Shown here: one piece after another, positions 15,988 through 25,026 of the stretch
Position numbering within the stretch: position 1 is the first letter of the stretch
How the letters are laid out: every line of letters begins with the position of its first letter
From: Arsenicitalea aurantiaca
GTDB taxonomy: Bacteria > Pseudomonadota > Alphaproteobacteria > Rhizobiales > Devosiaceae
Reading direction: 5' to 3'
Length of the DNA: 52,333 nt
Assembly (NCBI RefSeq): GCF_003994485.1
Contig: NZ_RZNJ01000008.1
Coordinates: 88,699-141,031, forward strand
The notes under the pieces: generated by a model
What the model was told of the DNA's origin: nothing
Seen by the model: only the letters and a program-made list of their open reading frames with translations
The model's database searches: none
Translations under genes and position numbers: made by a program

Positions 15988-17598
15988 TCACGACAGCGCC
16001 AGCGTCACCCGGCCCGGCCGGTCGGCATGATGGCGCAGCGTCCCGTCGATGAAGACGCAGAACCCCCGGAGCCCGAGCCGCGCCCCCTCGCTATCCCATG
16101 AAAGCGCAATGTCGTGGCCGTGATAGCCGAGCCCCGAAATCGAGAAGAAGGGCAGGGCCTCCTCCATTAGCGGGTTGAGGACGAGATCGTCCCCGAGGCC
16201 CGGGCGCAGGCCTAACAGGCCGGTGATCACCAGATCGATGAAGCTCGAATGGAAATAATGGCTGCCGATCGGGCGGTCGACCACCCAGCGGTCCTCGAAG
16301 GGATGGTGGAACTCGCCCAGATAGGGCACCCCGTCGCGGTGCTGCAGGGCGACATAGCGCATGAAGAGGCGCCGATAGGCGGCCGCGTCCATGCCGCCGG
16401 TGTGGCGGTGGGTGGCGAGCATGCGCGCAAGCCCGTTCAGCACGCGCGCGATCTGCAGCGGAAACGCATTGCCATTGGCCCGACAGTCGAACTGCACCGA
16501 AAACCAGGGGTCGCCCCGTTCGGCGGTGGTGGGCCCAAAGGGCGCATCGAAGATTTCGGGGTCAAAGAGCGTCTGCCAGGCCGCGGCGGTCTCCTCGGTG
16601 TCGGGCGCCATGCCGCGATACCAGGGCATGAGCCCGGTGAGCTCGCGGCCCCGTCCGCGTCCGTCGGCCTCGGGCTGGTGGCCGACCCCACGCGTCAGGG
16701 CGTTGGTCTGCCACAGGAAACTGCCCGCGCGGATGCTCGGCGCGCCGTGCCGGTCGCCATCGGCATATTCGTCGCGCCGCCACCGGTGCATGTAAAAGCC
16801 GCGTTCTGCGTCCCAGAGCGCGGCATGGGCGCGGGCGCGCAGCGCGTCGGCCTCCGCCCGGTATGTCGTTGCGACATCGCGGCGCCCCGCGGCGTCCGCA
16901 ATGCGCGCGATGGCGTCGAGATCGGCATACATGTCCGCGTTGATATCGGGGCGATAGCCCGCCCCGCCACGGATCTTGTAGCCCTGGATGCCGCGCAGGG
17001 GCTCGTTCAGCTGGGCCGAGGCGAGGTTGTATTCGCCCGAGCTGTCACACCCGGTGTTCCAGTAGAGCCCCCGTTCGGGATCAAAGCCATTGTCGTGCGG
17101 ATAATCGGTCCGGCCGGCCCGCCACCCCTCATGGTTTGCGATCAGCGCTTCGAGCAGCGCCGTTGCGGGCGCCACGTCGCCCGTCACCTCGGCGATCCCC
17201 AGCGCGCTTGCGCCGAGCGCACTTGCATAATTGCGCGGCTGCGCCCCGGGGTCGGTCAGAAGAAAGCGGAGGTGCTCGCGGGCCGGGCGCGGGTCCGCGA
17301 GCCAGCGCGCCTCGTTGATATGGTGGTCGGAGGCGCACACGATCGTGTTGCGCGCCCCGGCCCAATAGAGCTGCTCGGGGCTGTCGAACTCGCTGATCAG
17401 GCTGATCCCGAGATCGGCGTGAAAGGTGATGTGCTTCCGCATCACCCAGGCGCGGTAGTAATAGAGCCGCTCGAGCACCGGATCGGCGCACGCAAAGAGC
17501 GGCACATTGGCCCGATACCAGGGGTCCGCGCCCGCCCCCTCGGGCACGAGGCCGAGGAGCCGGGCGAATTCGGGCTCCGGGGGGCGCGGGGCCGTCAC
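15988..17598 (-). CDS. MGH1-like / GH63-type glycoside hydrolase
   Basis: A 536-residue (alpha/alpha)6-barrel glycosidase of the mannosylglycerate-hydrolase-like (MGH1/GH63) group. Recognisable segments are YYYRAWVMRKHITFH, DHHINEARWL, a NTGCDSSGEYNLASAQL segment, GSFLWQTNALTRG and a C-terminal MRYVALQHRDGVPYLGEFHHP...GSHYFHSSFIDLVITGLLGL. The substrate cannot be read from the sequence; the family acts on alpha-linked glucosides or mannosides. No signal peptide is evident, so it is probably cytoplasmic. The start is a GTG at 17598, only 19 bases after the TRAP permease stop; the longer frame to 17679 overlaps that gene. It is the last gene of the TRAP operon and probably acts on the imported compound. 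Confidence 0.8.
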   Translation of the reverse strand: MTAPRPPEPEFARLLGLVPEGAGADPWYRANVPLFACADPVLERLYYYRAWVMRKHITFHADLGISLISEFDSPEQLYWAGARNTIVCASDHHINEARWLADPRPAREHLRFLLTDPGAQPRNYASALGASALGIAEVTGDVAPATALLEALIANHEGWRAGRTDYPHDNGFDPERGLYWNTGCDSSGEYNLASAQLNEPLRGIQGYKIRGGAGYRPDINADMYADLDAIARIADAAGRRDVATTYRAEADALRARAHAALWDAERGFYMHRWRRDEYADGDRHGAPSIRAGSFLWQTNALTRGVGHQPEADGRGRGRELTGLMPWYRGMAPDTEETAAAWQTLFDPEIFDAPFGPTTAERGDPWFSVQFDCRANGNAFPLQIARVLNGLARMLATHRHTGGMDAAAYRRLFMRYVALQHRDGVPYLGEFHHPFEDRWVVDRPIGSHYFHSSFIDLVITGLLGLRPGLGDDLVLNPLMEEALPFFSISGLGYHGHDIALSWDSEGARLGLRGFCVFIDGTLRHHADRPGRVTLALS

Positions 17599-17617
17599 CG
17601 GTTCGCCCCCGCCGCCC

Positions 17618-18916
17618 CTAGAGCATGCCGGCGGTGCGCGGCAGCCACAGCACGAGGTCGGGAATGTAGGTGATCGCAAAGAGCAGCACGATCAGAATGC
17701 CCACGAACACCCAGATCTCGCGGATCATCTCGCCGAGCGGGATGCCGTTCAGCGCCTTGATGATAAAGAGCAATATTCCATAGGGCGGGGTGATGAGCCC
17801 GATCATCATGTTGAAGACGACGACGACCCCGAAATGGTGCAGGTCGATCCCGAGCGCGAGCGCGGTGGGGATGAAGAGCGGGGTCACCACCAGCATGATG
17901 GTCGAGACGTCGAGGAAGCAGCCGAGCACCAGATAGAGGATGTTGATCAGCAGCAGGAACACCCACTGGTTCAGCTCCTGGGCCTGGAAAAAGGCGAAGA
18001 TCGCCTGCGGCACGCGCTCGATGGTGATGACGTAGTTGAAGATGAACGCCCCGCAGAGGACGAGCGTCACCACCGCCGTGGTCTGCACGGTGGATTTGAC
18101 GACCCCGAGGAAGTCTTTGAACCCGAGCGCGCGATAGGCGAAGATCGCGAGGATCAGCGCATAGAAGGCCGAAACCGCTGCCGCTTCGGTGGGGGTGAAG
18201 GCGCCCGAATAGATGCCCCCAAGGAGCAGCACCGGCATCATCAGCGGAGGCAGCGCCCGCAGGATGATCATGGGGAAGGCGCGCAGCGGGATGGCGTCTT
18301 CCACCGGGAAGCCGCGCATCTTGGCGATCACCATCACGAAGATCGAGAGCGAAACGCAGATGAGCAGCGCCGGCACGACGCCGCCCAGAAAGAGCGCGCC
18401 CACCGAAGTCGAGGAGATGAGCGCGTAAAAGACCAGCGGGATGGAGGGCGGGAAGATCGGCCCGACGACCGAGGAGGTCGCGGTGATCGCGCCCGAAAAC
18501 CCGCGCGGGTAGCGCCCGTCCTTGGTCATCATGTCGGTGATGACCTTGCCGACGCCCGCGACGTCCGAGATCGCGCTGCCGCTCATGCCCGAAAAGATGA
18601 GCGAGGTGAAGATGTTGACCTGGGCGAGCCCGCCCGGCAGCCGCCCCACCACGGCAAGCGCGAATTTGAGCAGCCGCTCGGAGATCTGCCCGGCATTCAT
18701 GATGTTGGCGGCAAAGATGAAGAGCGGCACGGCCAGTGCGACGAAATTGCCGAAGATGCCGTTGAGCACGTGCTCGGCCCCGAGCCCGATATCGCGGCCC
18801 GACATGGCAAGATAGAAGATCGAGGACACGATCATGGCGATGCCCATGGGCAGGCCGGCGACCGTGGTGGCGATCAGGATGACCACCATGATGGGCAGGG
18901 CGTAAGCGGCCAGCAT
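17618..18916 (-). CDS. dctM: TRAP transporter large permease (DctM family)
   Basis: A 432-residue inner-membrane protein with about 12 hydrophobic helices, the ion-coupled permease of a tripartite TRAP importer. Family signatures are visible: IFSGMSGSAISDVAGVGKVITDMM (the Na+-site loop), RYPRGFSGAITATSSVVGPIFPPSIPLVFYA, and near the C-terminus HFGVVVVFNMMIGLITPPYGILLF. It works with the small permease and the binding protein encoded just upstream. GAGGAG eight bases before the ATG marks the start. The gene is 18 bases from dctQ and 19 from the glycosidase, so all are one operon. Confidence 0.95.
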   Translation of the reverse strand: MLAAYALPIMVVILIATTVAGLPMGIAMIVSSIFYLAMSGRDIGLGAEHVLNGIFGNFVALAVPLFIFAANIMNAGQISERLLKFALAVVGRLPGGLAQVNIFTSLIFSGMSGSAISDVAGVGKVITDMMTKDGRYPRGFSGAITATSSVVGPIFPPSIPLVFYALISSTSVGALFLGGVVPALLICVSLSIFVMVIAKMRGFPVEDAIPLRAFPMIILRALPPLMMPVLLLGGIYSGAFTPTEAAAVSAFYALILAIFAYRALGFKDFLGVVKSTVQTTAVVTLVLCGAFIFNYVITIERVPQAIFAFFQAQELNQWVFLLLINILYLVLGCFLDVSTIMLVVTPLFIPTALALGIDLHHFGVVVVFNMMIGLITPPYGILLFIIKALNGIPLGEMIREIWVFVGILIVLLFAITYIPDLVLWLPRTAGML

Positions 18917-18934
18917 GTGCCGGGCTCCTCGGGA

Positions 18935-19426
18935 TCAGATGTGTTCGCGCCAGCCGGGCCGCAAGAGCCCCCAGAGCCGGTAGAGGGCCTGGATGGTGAA
19001 GGCGACGAGAAACAGGATGTAGCAGCCATAGACCCAGTGCATCTGCACCCGCAGGACGGGGCTGCGGCGGCGCTGCAGGAATTCGAGATAATCCCAGGTG
19101 TGCGGGATCAGCATGCCGAAGGCCGCGATCAGCGCCAGCATGCAGCAGATCGCGAAGATGCGGCGGGTATTGTCCGAGACGACGTCGTAGACCACGTCGA
19201 AGGTGACGTGGCCCTTGATCGGCACCATGAAGGCGGCCGACCAGAACACCGCCCAGATGAAGGCGATCATCACCGCCTCTTCGGTCCAGGCGATGGGGCT
19301 GTTGAGCACGTAGCGGAAGAAGACCTGGACGATGAAGCCGGTGAAAGCGGCAAGGAAGAGAAGGACGCCGACAGCATCGGCGCCCCTCTTGAGCATCACC
19401 AGCCAGTGCGGGATGTTGCCCTGCAT
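18935..19426 (-). CDS. dctQ: TRAP transporter small permease (DctQ family)
   Basis: A 163-residue inner-membrane protein with four hydrophobic helices. The family pattern FTGFIVQVFFRYVLNSPIAWTEEAVMIAFIWAVFWSAAFMVPIKGHVTFDVVYD is clear (about residues 30-85). It forms the small membrane subunit that partners DctM. It sits between the binding-protein gene (17 bases upstream) and the large permease gene (18 bases downstream). The ribosome binding site is weak, suggesting coupling to the upstream gene. Confidence 0.93.
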   Translation of the reverse strand: MQGNIPHWLVMLKRGADAVGVLLFLAAFTGFIVQVFFRYVLNSPIAWTEEAVMIAFIWAVFWSAAFMVPIKGHVTFDVVYDVVSDNTRRIFAICCMLALIAAFGMLIPHTWDYLEFLQRRRSPVLRVQMHWVYGCYILFLVAFTIQALYRLWGLLRPGWREHI

Positions 19427-19443
19427 GACTTGATCGCCCGGCC

Positions 19444-20448
19444 TTACTCGGCCATCGCGTTGATCTGCTCGATCCAGCCCTCGGGCCAGTCGGCGGCACG
19501 GTCGCTTTCGAGGTAGAAGGCCTGCACATGGGTGCGGAACGCATCGACGTCGGGGGTCGTGACCTGCAACCCCTCGCCCTCGAAGAAGGCGACGAGACGC
19601 TCTTCCTCGGCGAGGCGGCGCTCATTGTTCCAGTCGCAGGCCGCCTCGGCCGCCGTGGTGACCGAAGCCTGCTCCTCGGCGCTGAGCTGCTCCCAGGTCT
19701 GGTTGTTGATGGTCATGGGCAGCCCGTCGACGAGATGGCTCGTCAGCACGATCTGCTCGGTGACCTCGTAGAAGCGCGCGGCCTCGACCGATGGCAGGGG
19801 GTTGTCCTGGCCGTCGATGGTGCCGGTCTGGAGCCCGAGATAAACCTCGCCGAAGGGCAGCGGGGTGGGCGACGCGCCGAGCGCCTGGCCGAGGAAGAGC
19901 CAGGAATCCGCGCCCGGCATGCGCAGCTTGACGCCGGCGAGATCGGCCGGGGTCTGCACGTCGCGGGCATTGCGCAGGTTGAGCTGGCGGGTGCCGAGAT
20001 AGCAGACGTCGAGGATCTGGATGTCCATCTCGTCGGCGACGGCCTGCTTGAACTCGGCCCCGATGTCGGACGCCATGAAGGCGCGATAATGCTCGGGGCT
20101 CTGGAAGAGATAGCCCGCGGTCAGAAGCCCGAACTGGGGCATGGCGTCGGCGATCAGCTGGAAGGCCACATAGGCCATTTCCGCATTGCCGCGCTGGAGC
20201 GCGTCGAGATCGGCGTTCTGCCCGAACAGCGACCCCGAATCGTAGAGCTGGATGTCGAAGCGGCCGGGCTCGAGCTCGTTGAGCGTGTCCGCGAAGACCT
20301 GCATCGCCTGGGTGTGCAGGTCGGTGGGCACGCTGGCGGTGGTGAACTTGAGCTCGATCTGCTCCTGGGCGAGGGCGCCGAAGCTGCCGAACGCCGCGAG
20401 TGCGGTGGTGGAGAGTGCGACGATCGCACAGTGCCGAAGAGTTTTCAT
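19444..20448 (-). CDS. dctP: TRAP transporter substrate-binding protein (DctP family)
   Basis: A 334-residue periplasmic solute receptor. A Sec signal peptide is clear (KTLRHCAIVALSTTALAAFGSFGALA, cleavage near residue 27), followed by the DctP fold: IELKFTTASVPTDLHTQAMQVFADTLNEL, then DLAGVKLRMPGADSWLFLGQALGASPTPLPFGEVYLGLQTGTIDGQDNPL, where the conserved Arg of KLRMP normally salt-bridges a substrate carboxylate. That implies an acidic ligand such as a uronate, sialate or aldonate. GGGAGGA precedes the ATG. It is the first gene of the leftward operon and is divergent from the DapA-family gene; a palindromic operator lies between. Confidence 0.95.
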   Translation of the reverse strand: MKTLRHCAIVALSTTALAAFGSFGALAQEQIELKFTTASVPTDLHTQAMQVFADTLNELEPGRFDIQLYDSGSLFGQNADLDALQRGNAEMAYVAFQLIADAMPQFGLLTAGYLFQSPEHYRAFMASDIGAEFKQAVADEMDIQILDVCYLGTRQLNLRNARDVQTPADLAGVKLRMPGADSWLFLGQALGASPTPLPFGEVYLGLQTGTIDGQDNPLPSVEAARFYEVTEQIVLTSHLVDGLPMTINNQTWEQLSAEEQASVTTAAEAACDWNNERRLAEEERLVAFFEGEGLQVTTPDVDAFRTHVQAFYLESDRAADWPEGWIEQINAMAE

Positions 20449-20602
20449 GTTCCTCCCTCTCGAGGCAAATGCTGAACCCGTTGCCCGCCGCCCATGCGCC
20501 CGTGTTGGACGGGCCGGAGCGACGAGCTGGTGTCGAATGTGACCTTATGGACTTTGCACAAACAGCGGAGTGATGTAAACACTGATGTGAGTGATGATTG
20601 CA

Positions 20603-20621
20603 CAACTGATTGGATCAGTTG
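20603..20621. promoter_or_regulatory. Perfect 8-3-8 palindrome, likely GntR operator
   Basis: CAACTGAT-TGG-ATCAGTTG lies in the divergent region between dctP and the DapA-family gene. The half-sites are exact inverted copies. Size and TTGGATC-type core fit operators of GntR/FadR-subfamily regulators, and a GntR gene lies one gene away. TTGCAC and GACTAA flank it at promoter-like distance, so binding would block transcription. The link to the regulator is inference. Confidence 0.65.
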
Positions 20622-20648
20622 ACTAACCTGTTGACGCTGGAGGATAAT

Positions 20649-21563
20649 TTGCCACACTCCGACCTGAGGGGCGTAATCGCCGCCGCCGCGACCCCCGTCA
20701 CGGCCGACTTCTCCATCGATGTCGACCGGCTCGCCGCCCATTGCGCGCGCCTGCTCGCCGATGGCTGCGCGTTCGTGTCGAGCTTCGGCACAACGGGGGA
20801 AGGCGCGTCCTTTTCCACTGCCGAGAAGATCGCCGCGCTGCGCGCCCTCAAGGCCGCCGGCGCCTCGATGGCCCACCAGATCCCCTCGATCATGACCCCC
20901 TCGACCGATGAGGCCGGGGGCATGCTCGCCGAGATCGCCGCGCTCGGGTGCCGCGCCGCGCTCGTGCTCCCGCCCTTCTACTATCCGGTGACCGAGGAGG
21001 GGATCGTCGCCTTCTTCGCGCTCATGCTCGAGCGCGCGGGCAATCCCGATATCGAGCTGCTCCTCTACAACATCCCGCAGCTGAGCCGCACCGCCTTCAC
21101 CCCGAGCCTCATCGACAAGCTGGTCGCCCGCTTCGGCAGCCGCATCGTGGGGCTCAAGGATTCCACCGGCGATGTCGAGAACGGCGTCATGCTCGCCCGG
21201 CGCTATCCGGGCCTCTCGATCTTCACCGGTGACGACCGCGTCGTGCCGGCGCTTCTCGCAGCCGGCGGGGCCGGCATGATCGGGGGTATGCCCAACGTCT
21301 TCGCCCGCGACCTGCGCGCGCTCTACGATGCGCCCGAGGGCCCGGCGGGCGCCGCGCTCCTTGCCAACCAGGCGGCCCGCATCGACACGGTCAACGCCAA
21401 TGGCTCGCAGCTGGCGCTGAAGGCGGCGCTCGCGGAGGTCTATGCCGATCCTGAATGGGCCCGCGCCATGCCGCCGCTCGTCGCGCTTGGGGAGACCGAG
21501 GCCCGCGGCGTGTGGGACGCTTTCCTTGCCACCGGCTTTGTTTATGGTGACGCCGCCGCCTGA
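20649..21563 (+). CDS. Dihydrodipicolinate synthase/N-acetylneuraminate lyase family protein
   Basis: A 304-residue class I aldolase of the DapA/NanA TIM-barrel family. The Schiff-base lysine is in VGLKDSTGDVENG (Lys170), the conserved tyrosine is in LLLYNIPQLS, and SFGTTGEGASFS gives the carboxylate-binding loop. These enzymes condense or cleave pyruvate (or 2-keto acid) adducts. In a sugar locus the likely role is cleavage or dehydration of a 2-keto-3-deoxy acid, not lysine synthesis. The start is a TTG at 20649 with GGAGG five bases before it; an earlier in-frame TTG at 20610 falls inside the palindromic operator and is rejected. The GntR gene follows after 6 bases. Confidence 0.88.
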   Translation: MPHSDLRGVIAAAATPVTADFSIDVDRLAAHCARLLADGCAFVSSFGTTGEGASFSTAEKIAALRALKAAGASMAHQIPSIMTPSTDEAGGMLAEIAALGCRAALVLPPFYYPVTEEGIVAFFALMLERAGNPDIELLLYNIPQLSRTAFTPSLIDKLVARFGSRIVGLKDSTGDVENGVMLARRYPGLSIFTGDDRVVPALLAAGGAGMIGGMPNVFARDLRALYDAPEGPAGAALLANQAARIDTVNANGSQLALKAALAEVYADPEWARAMPPLVALGETEARGVWDAFLATGFVYGDAAA

Positions 21564-21569
21564 TCGGAC

Positions 21570-22280
21570 ATGGCAAGGGAGGCGACGAGACAGATGGTGC
21601 AGGCACGCCGACAGACCCAGCCGGCCCGCGCGCAGGCGCTGACCGCGGTGAAGAAGGCGGCCTATGACCGCTTCCAGCAGGCTCTGCTGCAGGGCCGGCT
21701 GCGCCCCGGTCAGATCGTCTCCCAGCGCGACCTCGTCGCCATGATGGGCCTTTCGATCGGGGCGCTGCGCGAATTGCTGCCGCGCCTCCAGGCCGAGGGC
21801 CTGCTCAACGTCATGCCCCAGCGCGGCATCCAGATCACGGTGGTCGACCTGCCGCTGATCCGCGACGCCTTCCAGATGCGCATGGCGCTCGAGCGCGAGG
21901 CGGTGCTAACCGCGATCCGGCAGATGCCCGATGCCGTGCTCGAGGCGCAGCGCCAGATCCATCTCGACGTGCTCGAACGGCTGAAGTCGAACCCCTCGCC
22001 AGAGCTGCTCGACGAGGGCCAGGCCGTCGACTACGCCTTCCACGATCTGCTCGTCACCGCCACCGGCAACGAATTCCTGATCCAGGGCTACCAGGTCAAC
22101 GCCATCCGCGTGCGGCTCATCAACCTCGATCGCATCCGGCTCAACGAAACCATCCTGCCCTCCGCTTTCGCCGACCATATCGGGGTCATCGACGCCATTC
22201 TCGCCCGCGACCGGGCGCGGGCGGTCGAGGCCATCGACGCCCATATCCGCAATGCCCGCGAGCGGGCCATCGCCCTCTAG
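21570..22280 (+). CDS. GntR family transcriptional regulator with FCD domain
   Basis: A 236-residue regulator. Residues about 30-95 form the winged HTH (AAYDRFQQALLQGRLRPGQIVSQRDLVAMMGLSIGALRELLPRLQAEGLLNVMPQRGIQI). The rest is the all-helical FCD ligand domain (IRDAFQMRMALEREAVLTAI..., FHDLLVTATGNEFLI, ..FADHIGVIDAILARDRARAVEAIDAHI), where the Asp/His positions usually bind a metal and a carboxylate ligand. It probably represses the divergent TRAP and DapA-GntR-GH78-GH38 operons through the palindrome at 20603-20621. An alternative start is the ATG at 21594, which has GGGAGG some 11 bases upstream. The GH78 gene follows by 11 bases. Confidence 0.9.
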   Translation: MAREATRQMVQARRQTQPARAQALTAVKKAAYDRFQQALLQGRLRPGQIVSQRDLVAMMGLSIGALRELLPRLQAEGLLNVMPQRGIQITVVDLPLIRDAFQMRMALEREAVLTAIRQMPDAVLEAQRQIHLDVLERLKSNPSPELLDEGQAVDYAFHDLLVTATGNEFLIQGYQVNAIRVRLINLDRIRLNETILPSAFADHIGVIDAILARDRARAVEAIDAHIRNARERAIAL

Positions 22281-22291
22281 GAAACGCCGCC

Positions 22292-25009
22292 TTGTCGCGC
22301 CTCACCGTCTCCGCCCTGCGCTGCGAGCACCTCGCGACGCCCCTCGGGCTCAATACGAAAAATCCGCGCCTCTCCTGGTCGCTCGCGGGCACCGATCGCG
22401 GCCTCGCCCAGAGCGCCTATCGCATCGTGGTCGGATCCGATGCCGAGGCGGTGGCGAAGGGCATCGGCGCCCTGTGGGATACGGGGCGCGTCGAAGGGCC
22501 GAGGCCCCATGCGGTCCATTATGCCGGCCGGCCGCTCGGCTCGGATGAACGGCTCTACTGGTCCGTCATGGTCTGGGACGAGACCGGCGCCCCCTCCCCC
22601 TTTGCCGCACCCGCCGCAATCGAAACCGGGCTCGACCCCGCCGACTGGCGCGCCGGCTGGATCGCGCGCTATTTCGTCCTGCCCGCGGGGCGCGAGGTCC
22701 CTGCCGACAATGCCTATGACAATCGCTGGCAGGCCCGTCCGGCCGATCATTTCCGCCGCGACTTCACCCTCGATCGCCCCATCCTGCGCGCGACGGCCTA
22801 TCTGAGCGCCCTTGGGCTCTACCGGCTCCACGTCAATGGCGCGCGTATCGGGGACGAGGTGATGGCCCCGGGCTGGACCGATTATCACCAGCGCGTCCCC
22901 TATCAGGTGCTCGATCTCACCGACCGGCTCGTCATGGGCGAGAACTGCATCGGGGCGATCTGCGGGGAGGGGTGGTATTCGGGCCGCGTCGGGCACAACC
23001 AGCGCCGCGCCGGCAATCACTATGGCGGCCGGCCGGCCTTTCTCTGCCAGATCGAGATCCATTATGCCGATGGCGGGCGGGAAACGCTTGTCACCGACGA
23101 GCATTGGCAGACCGCACAGGGGCCCGTCTGCTACAGCGATTTCCTGATGGGCGAGCGCTATGACGCGCGGCTCGAGCGGCCCGGATGGGACCGCCCCGGA
23201 CACGATGTCTCGCGCTGGCAGCCGGTCGAACGCTTCGTGCCCGATCCGCGCGCGCCCCATCTCGACGCCGCCCGGGTGCAGCCCGCACGCGAGATCGCCC
23301 GTTTCGCCGCGCGGTTCCTCCATGAGGTGCCGGACGGCGGGCGCATCTACGATCTGGGGCAGAACATTGCGGGCTATGTCGAGCTTGCGCTCACCGCTCC
23401 GCGCGGCGCCGAGTTCACCCTGCGCCACGCCGAAACGCTCGACGAGACCGGAGGCCTCTACACCGCCAATCTGCGCCACGCCGTCGCCACCGATCATTAC
23501 GTGGCGAAGGGCGAAGGCCGCGAGACCTGGTCGCCGCACTTCACCTTTCACGGCTTCCGCTACATCGAGCTCTTCCTACCCGAAGGCGTTGCGCCCGAGG
23601 CGGTGAGCCTGACCGGCATCGCCATCCAGTCCGATACCCCGCTCTCGGGCCGTTTCGAGACCGGACATGCCATGGTCAACCAGCTCTGGAGCAACATTCT
23701 CTGGAGCCAGCGCGGCAATTTCCTCTCGGTCCCCACCGACTGCCCGCAACGCGACGAGCGCTATGGCTGGACCGCCGATGCACAGGTCTTCTGGAAGACC
23801 GCCGGCTACGGCATGGACGTCGCGGCCTTCCTCGAAAAATGGATGGAGGACATCGCCGACGCCCAGCTGCCGGATGGCGCCTATACCGATGTCGCGCCCT
23901 CCCGGCCGCTCAACCCGTACCGGCTCACCGGCCAGCCCGGCGCGCCGGGCTGGGGCGATGGCCCCATCATCATGGCCCACCAGCACTGGCTGCGCTATGG
24001 CGACCGCGATCTGATCGCCCGGCATTACCGGCGGTTCGTCGCGTGGATGGACCATGTCGAAAGGGCCAATCCGGACTTTCTCCGCCGTGGCGCCGTCTAC
24101 AACAATTACGGCGATTGGCTCAGCGTCGGTCCGGCCTCCGACCGCACCATGGTCGCCACCGCCTACTGGATCCATATCGCGGACCTCATGGCCGCAATCG
24201 CCGGCGTGCTGCATCTTTCGGGCGACGTCGCCCGCTTCACGACCCTGGGCGCCCGCATCCGCGCTGCCTTCCTTGCCGCATTCGTCGATGACGATACGCG
24301 CATCACGGGCGACACGCAGACCGCCTATCTCCTCGCGCTCGATTTCGACTGCCTGCCGCCCGAGCATCGGCCCGCCGCAAGGGCGCATCTGCGCGCAAGG
24401 ATCGAGGAAGCCGGAGGGCATCTCCAGACCGGGTTCCTCGGGGTCCGCCATCTCTGTCCCGTTCTTGCCGATGCCGGTGCGCCCGACCTCGCCATGGCGC
24501 TCCTTTTCAACGACAGCTACCCCAGCTGGGGCTTCTCGATCCGCCATGGCGCAACCACCATCTGGGAGCGCTGGGATGGCTGGACGCCCGAAAAGGGCTT
24601 CCAGAGCGCGGCGATGAATTCGTTCAACCATTATGCCTATGGCTCGGTCGGGGAATTCCTCTTTGCCCGGCTCGCTGGCATCGACTGGTCGGTAGAGGGC
24701 CCCGGTTTCGAGATCGTCCGCATGCGCCCGATCTTCGATCGGCGGCTCGGCTATGTCCGGGCCCATTACGACGCCCATGCCGGGCGGGTCGAAAGCAGCT
24801 GGACCTATGAAGGCGAGCGCATCCAATGGTCGATCGCGCTCCCGCCGGGCACGCGCGCGGATATCGCGCTCCCCCTACCCGCCGACCGCATCAGTCTCGA
24901 CCATGCCCCGCTCGCGGCCTCGCTCGACCTTTCCGGGCTCGTCGAGGCGGCCGGGATCACGCGGTTTTCCTGCCCCTCGGGGCGCTATGTCTTCACCCTC
25001 ACTCCCTAG
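22292..25009 (+). CDS. Alpha-L-rhamnosidase (GH78)
   Basis: A 905-residue glycosidase with the full GH78 plan: an N-terminal Ig-like part (SALRCEHLATPLGLNTKNPRLSWSL), a carbohydrate-binding jelly roll with RATAYLSALGLYRLHVNGARIGDEVMAPGWTDYHQRVPYQ, then the (alpha/alpha)6 barrel. The catalytic-region signature FLSVPTDCPQRDERYGWTADAQVF lies near residue 475-500 and GATTIWERWDGWTPEKG near 755. It releases terminal alpha-L-rhamnose. There is no signal peptide, so it acts in the cytoplasm on imported glycosides. The start is a TTG at 22292 with AGGAAA upstream. It follows the GntR gene by 11 bases and precedes the alpha-mannosidase gene by 17. Confidence 0.94.
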   Translation: MSRLTVSALRCEHLATPLGLNTKNPRLSWSLAGTDRGLAQSAYRIVVGSDAEAVAKGIGALWDTGRVEGPRPHAVHYAGRPLGSDERLYWSVMVWDETGAPSPFAAPAAIETGLDPADWRAGWIARYFVLPAGREVPADNAYDNRWQARPADHFRRDFTLDRPILRATAYLSALGLYRLHVNGARIGDEVMAPGWTDYHQRVPYQVLDLTDRLVMGENCIGAICGEGWYSGRVGHNQRRAGNHYGGRPAFLCQIEIHYADGGRETLVTDEHWQTAQGPVCYSDFLMGERYDARLERPGWDRPGHDVSRWQPVERFVPDPRAPHLDAARVQPAREIARFAARFLHEVPDGGRIYDLGQNIAGYVELALTAPRGAEFTLRHAETLDETGGLYTANLRHAVATDHYVAKGEGRETWSPHFTFHGFRYIELFLPEGVAPEAVSLTGIAIQSDTPLSGRFETGHAMVNQLWSNILWSQRGNFLSVPTDCPQRDERYGWTADAQVFWKTAGYGMDVAAFLEKWMEDIADAQLPDGAYTDVAPSRPLNPYRLTGQPGAPGWGDGPIIMAHQHWLRYGDRDLIARHYRRFVAWMDHVERANPDFLRRGAVYNNYGDWLSVGPASDRTMVATAYWIHIADLMAAIAGVLHLSGDVARFTTLGARIRAAFLAAFVDDDTRITGDTQTAYLLALDFDCLPPEHRPAARAHLRARIEEAGGHLQTGFLGVRHLCPVLADAGAPDLAMALLFNDSYPSWGFSIRHGATTIWERWDGWTPEKGFQSAAMNSFNHYAYGSVGEFLFARLAGIDWSVEGPGFEIVRMRPIFDRRLGYVRAHYDAHAGRVESSWTYEGERIQWSIALPPGTRADIALPLPADRISLDHAPLAASLDLSGLVEAAGITRFSCPSGRYVFTLTP

Positions 25010-25026
25010 CGTCAAAGACCCTCTCG

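Noticed and set aside
17507-19516. 669-codon frame antisense to the TRAP permease genes
   Set aside because: Same artefact: the complement of C/G-ending codons gives a charged nonsense protein, while the minus strand has clear DctM and DctQ.
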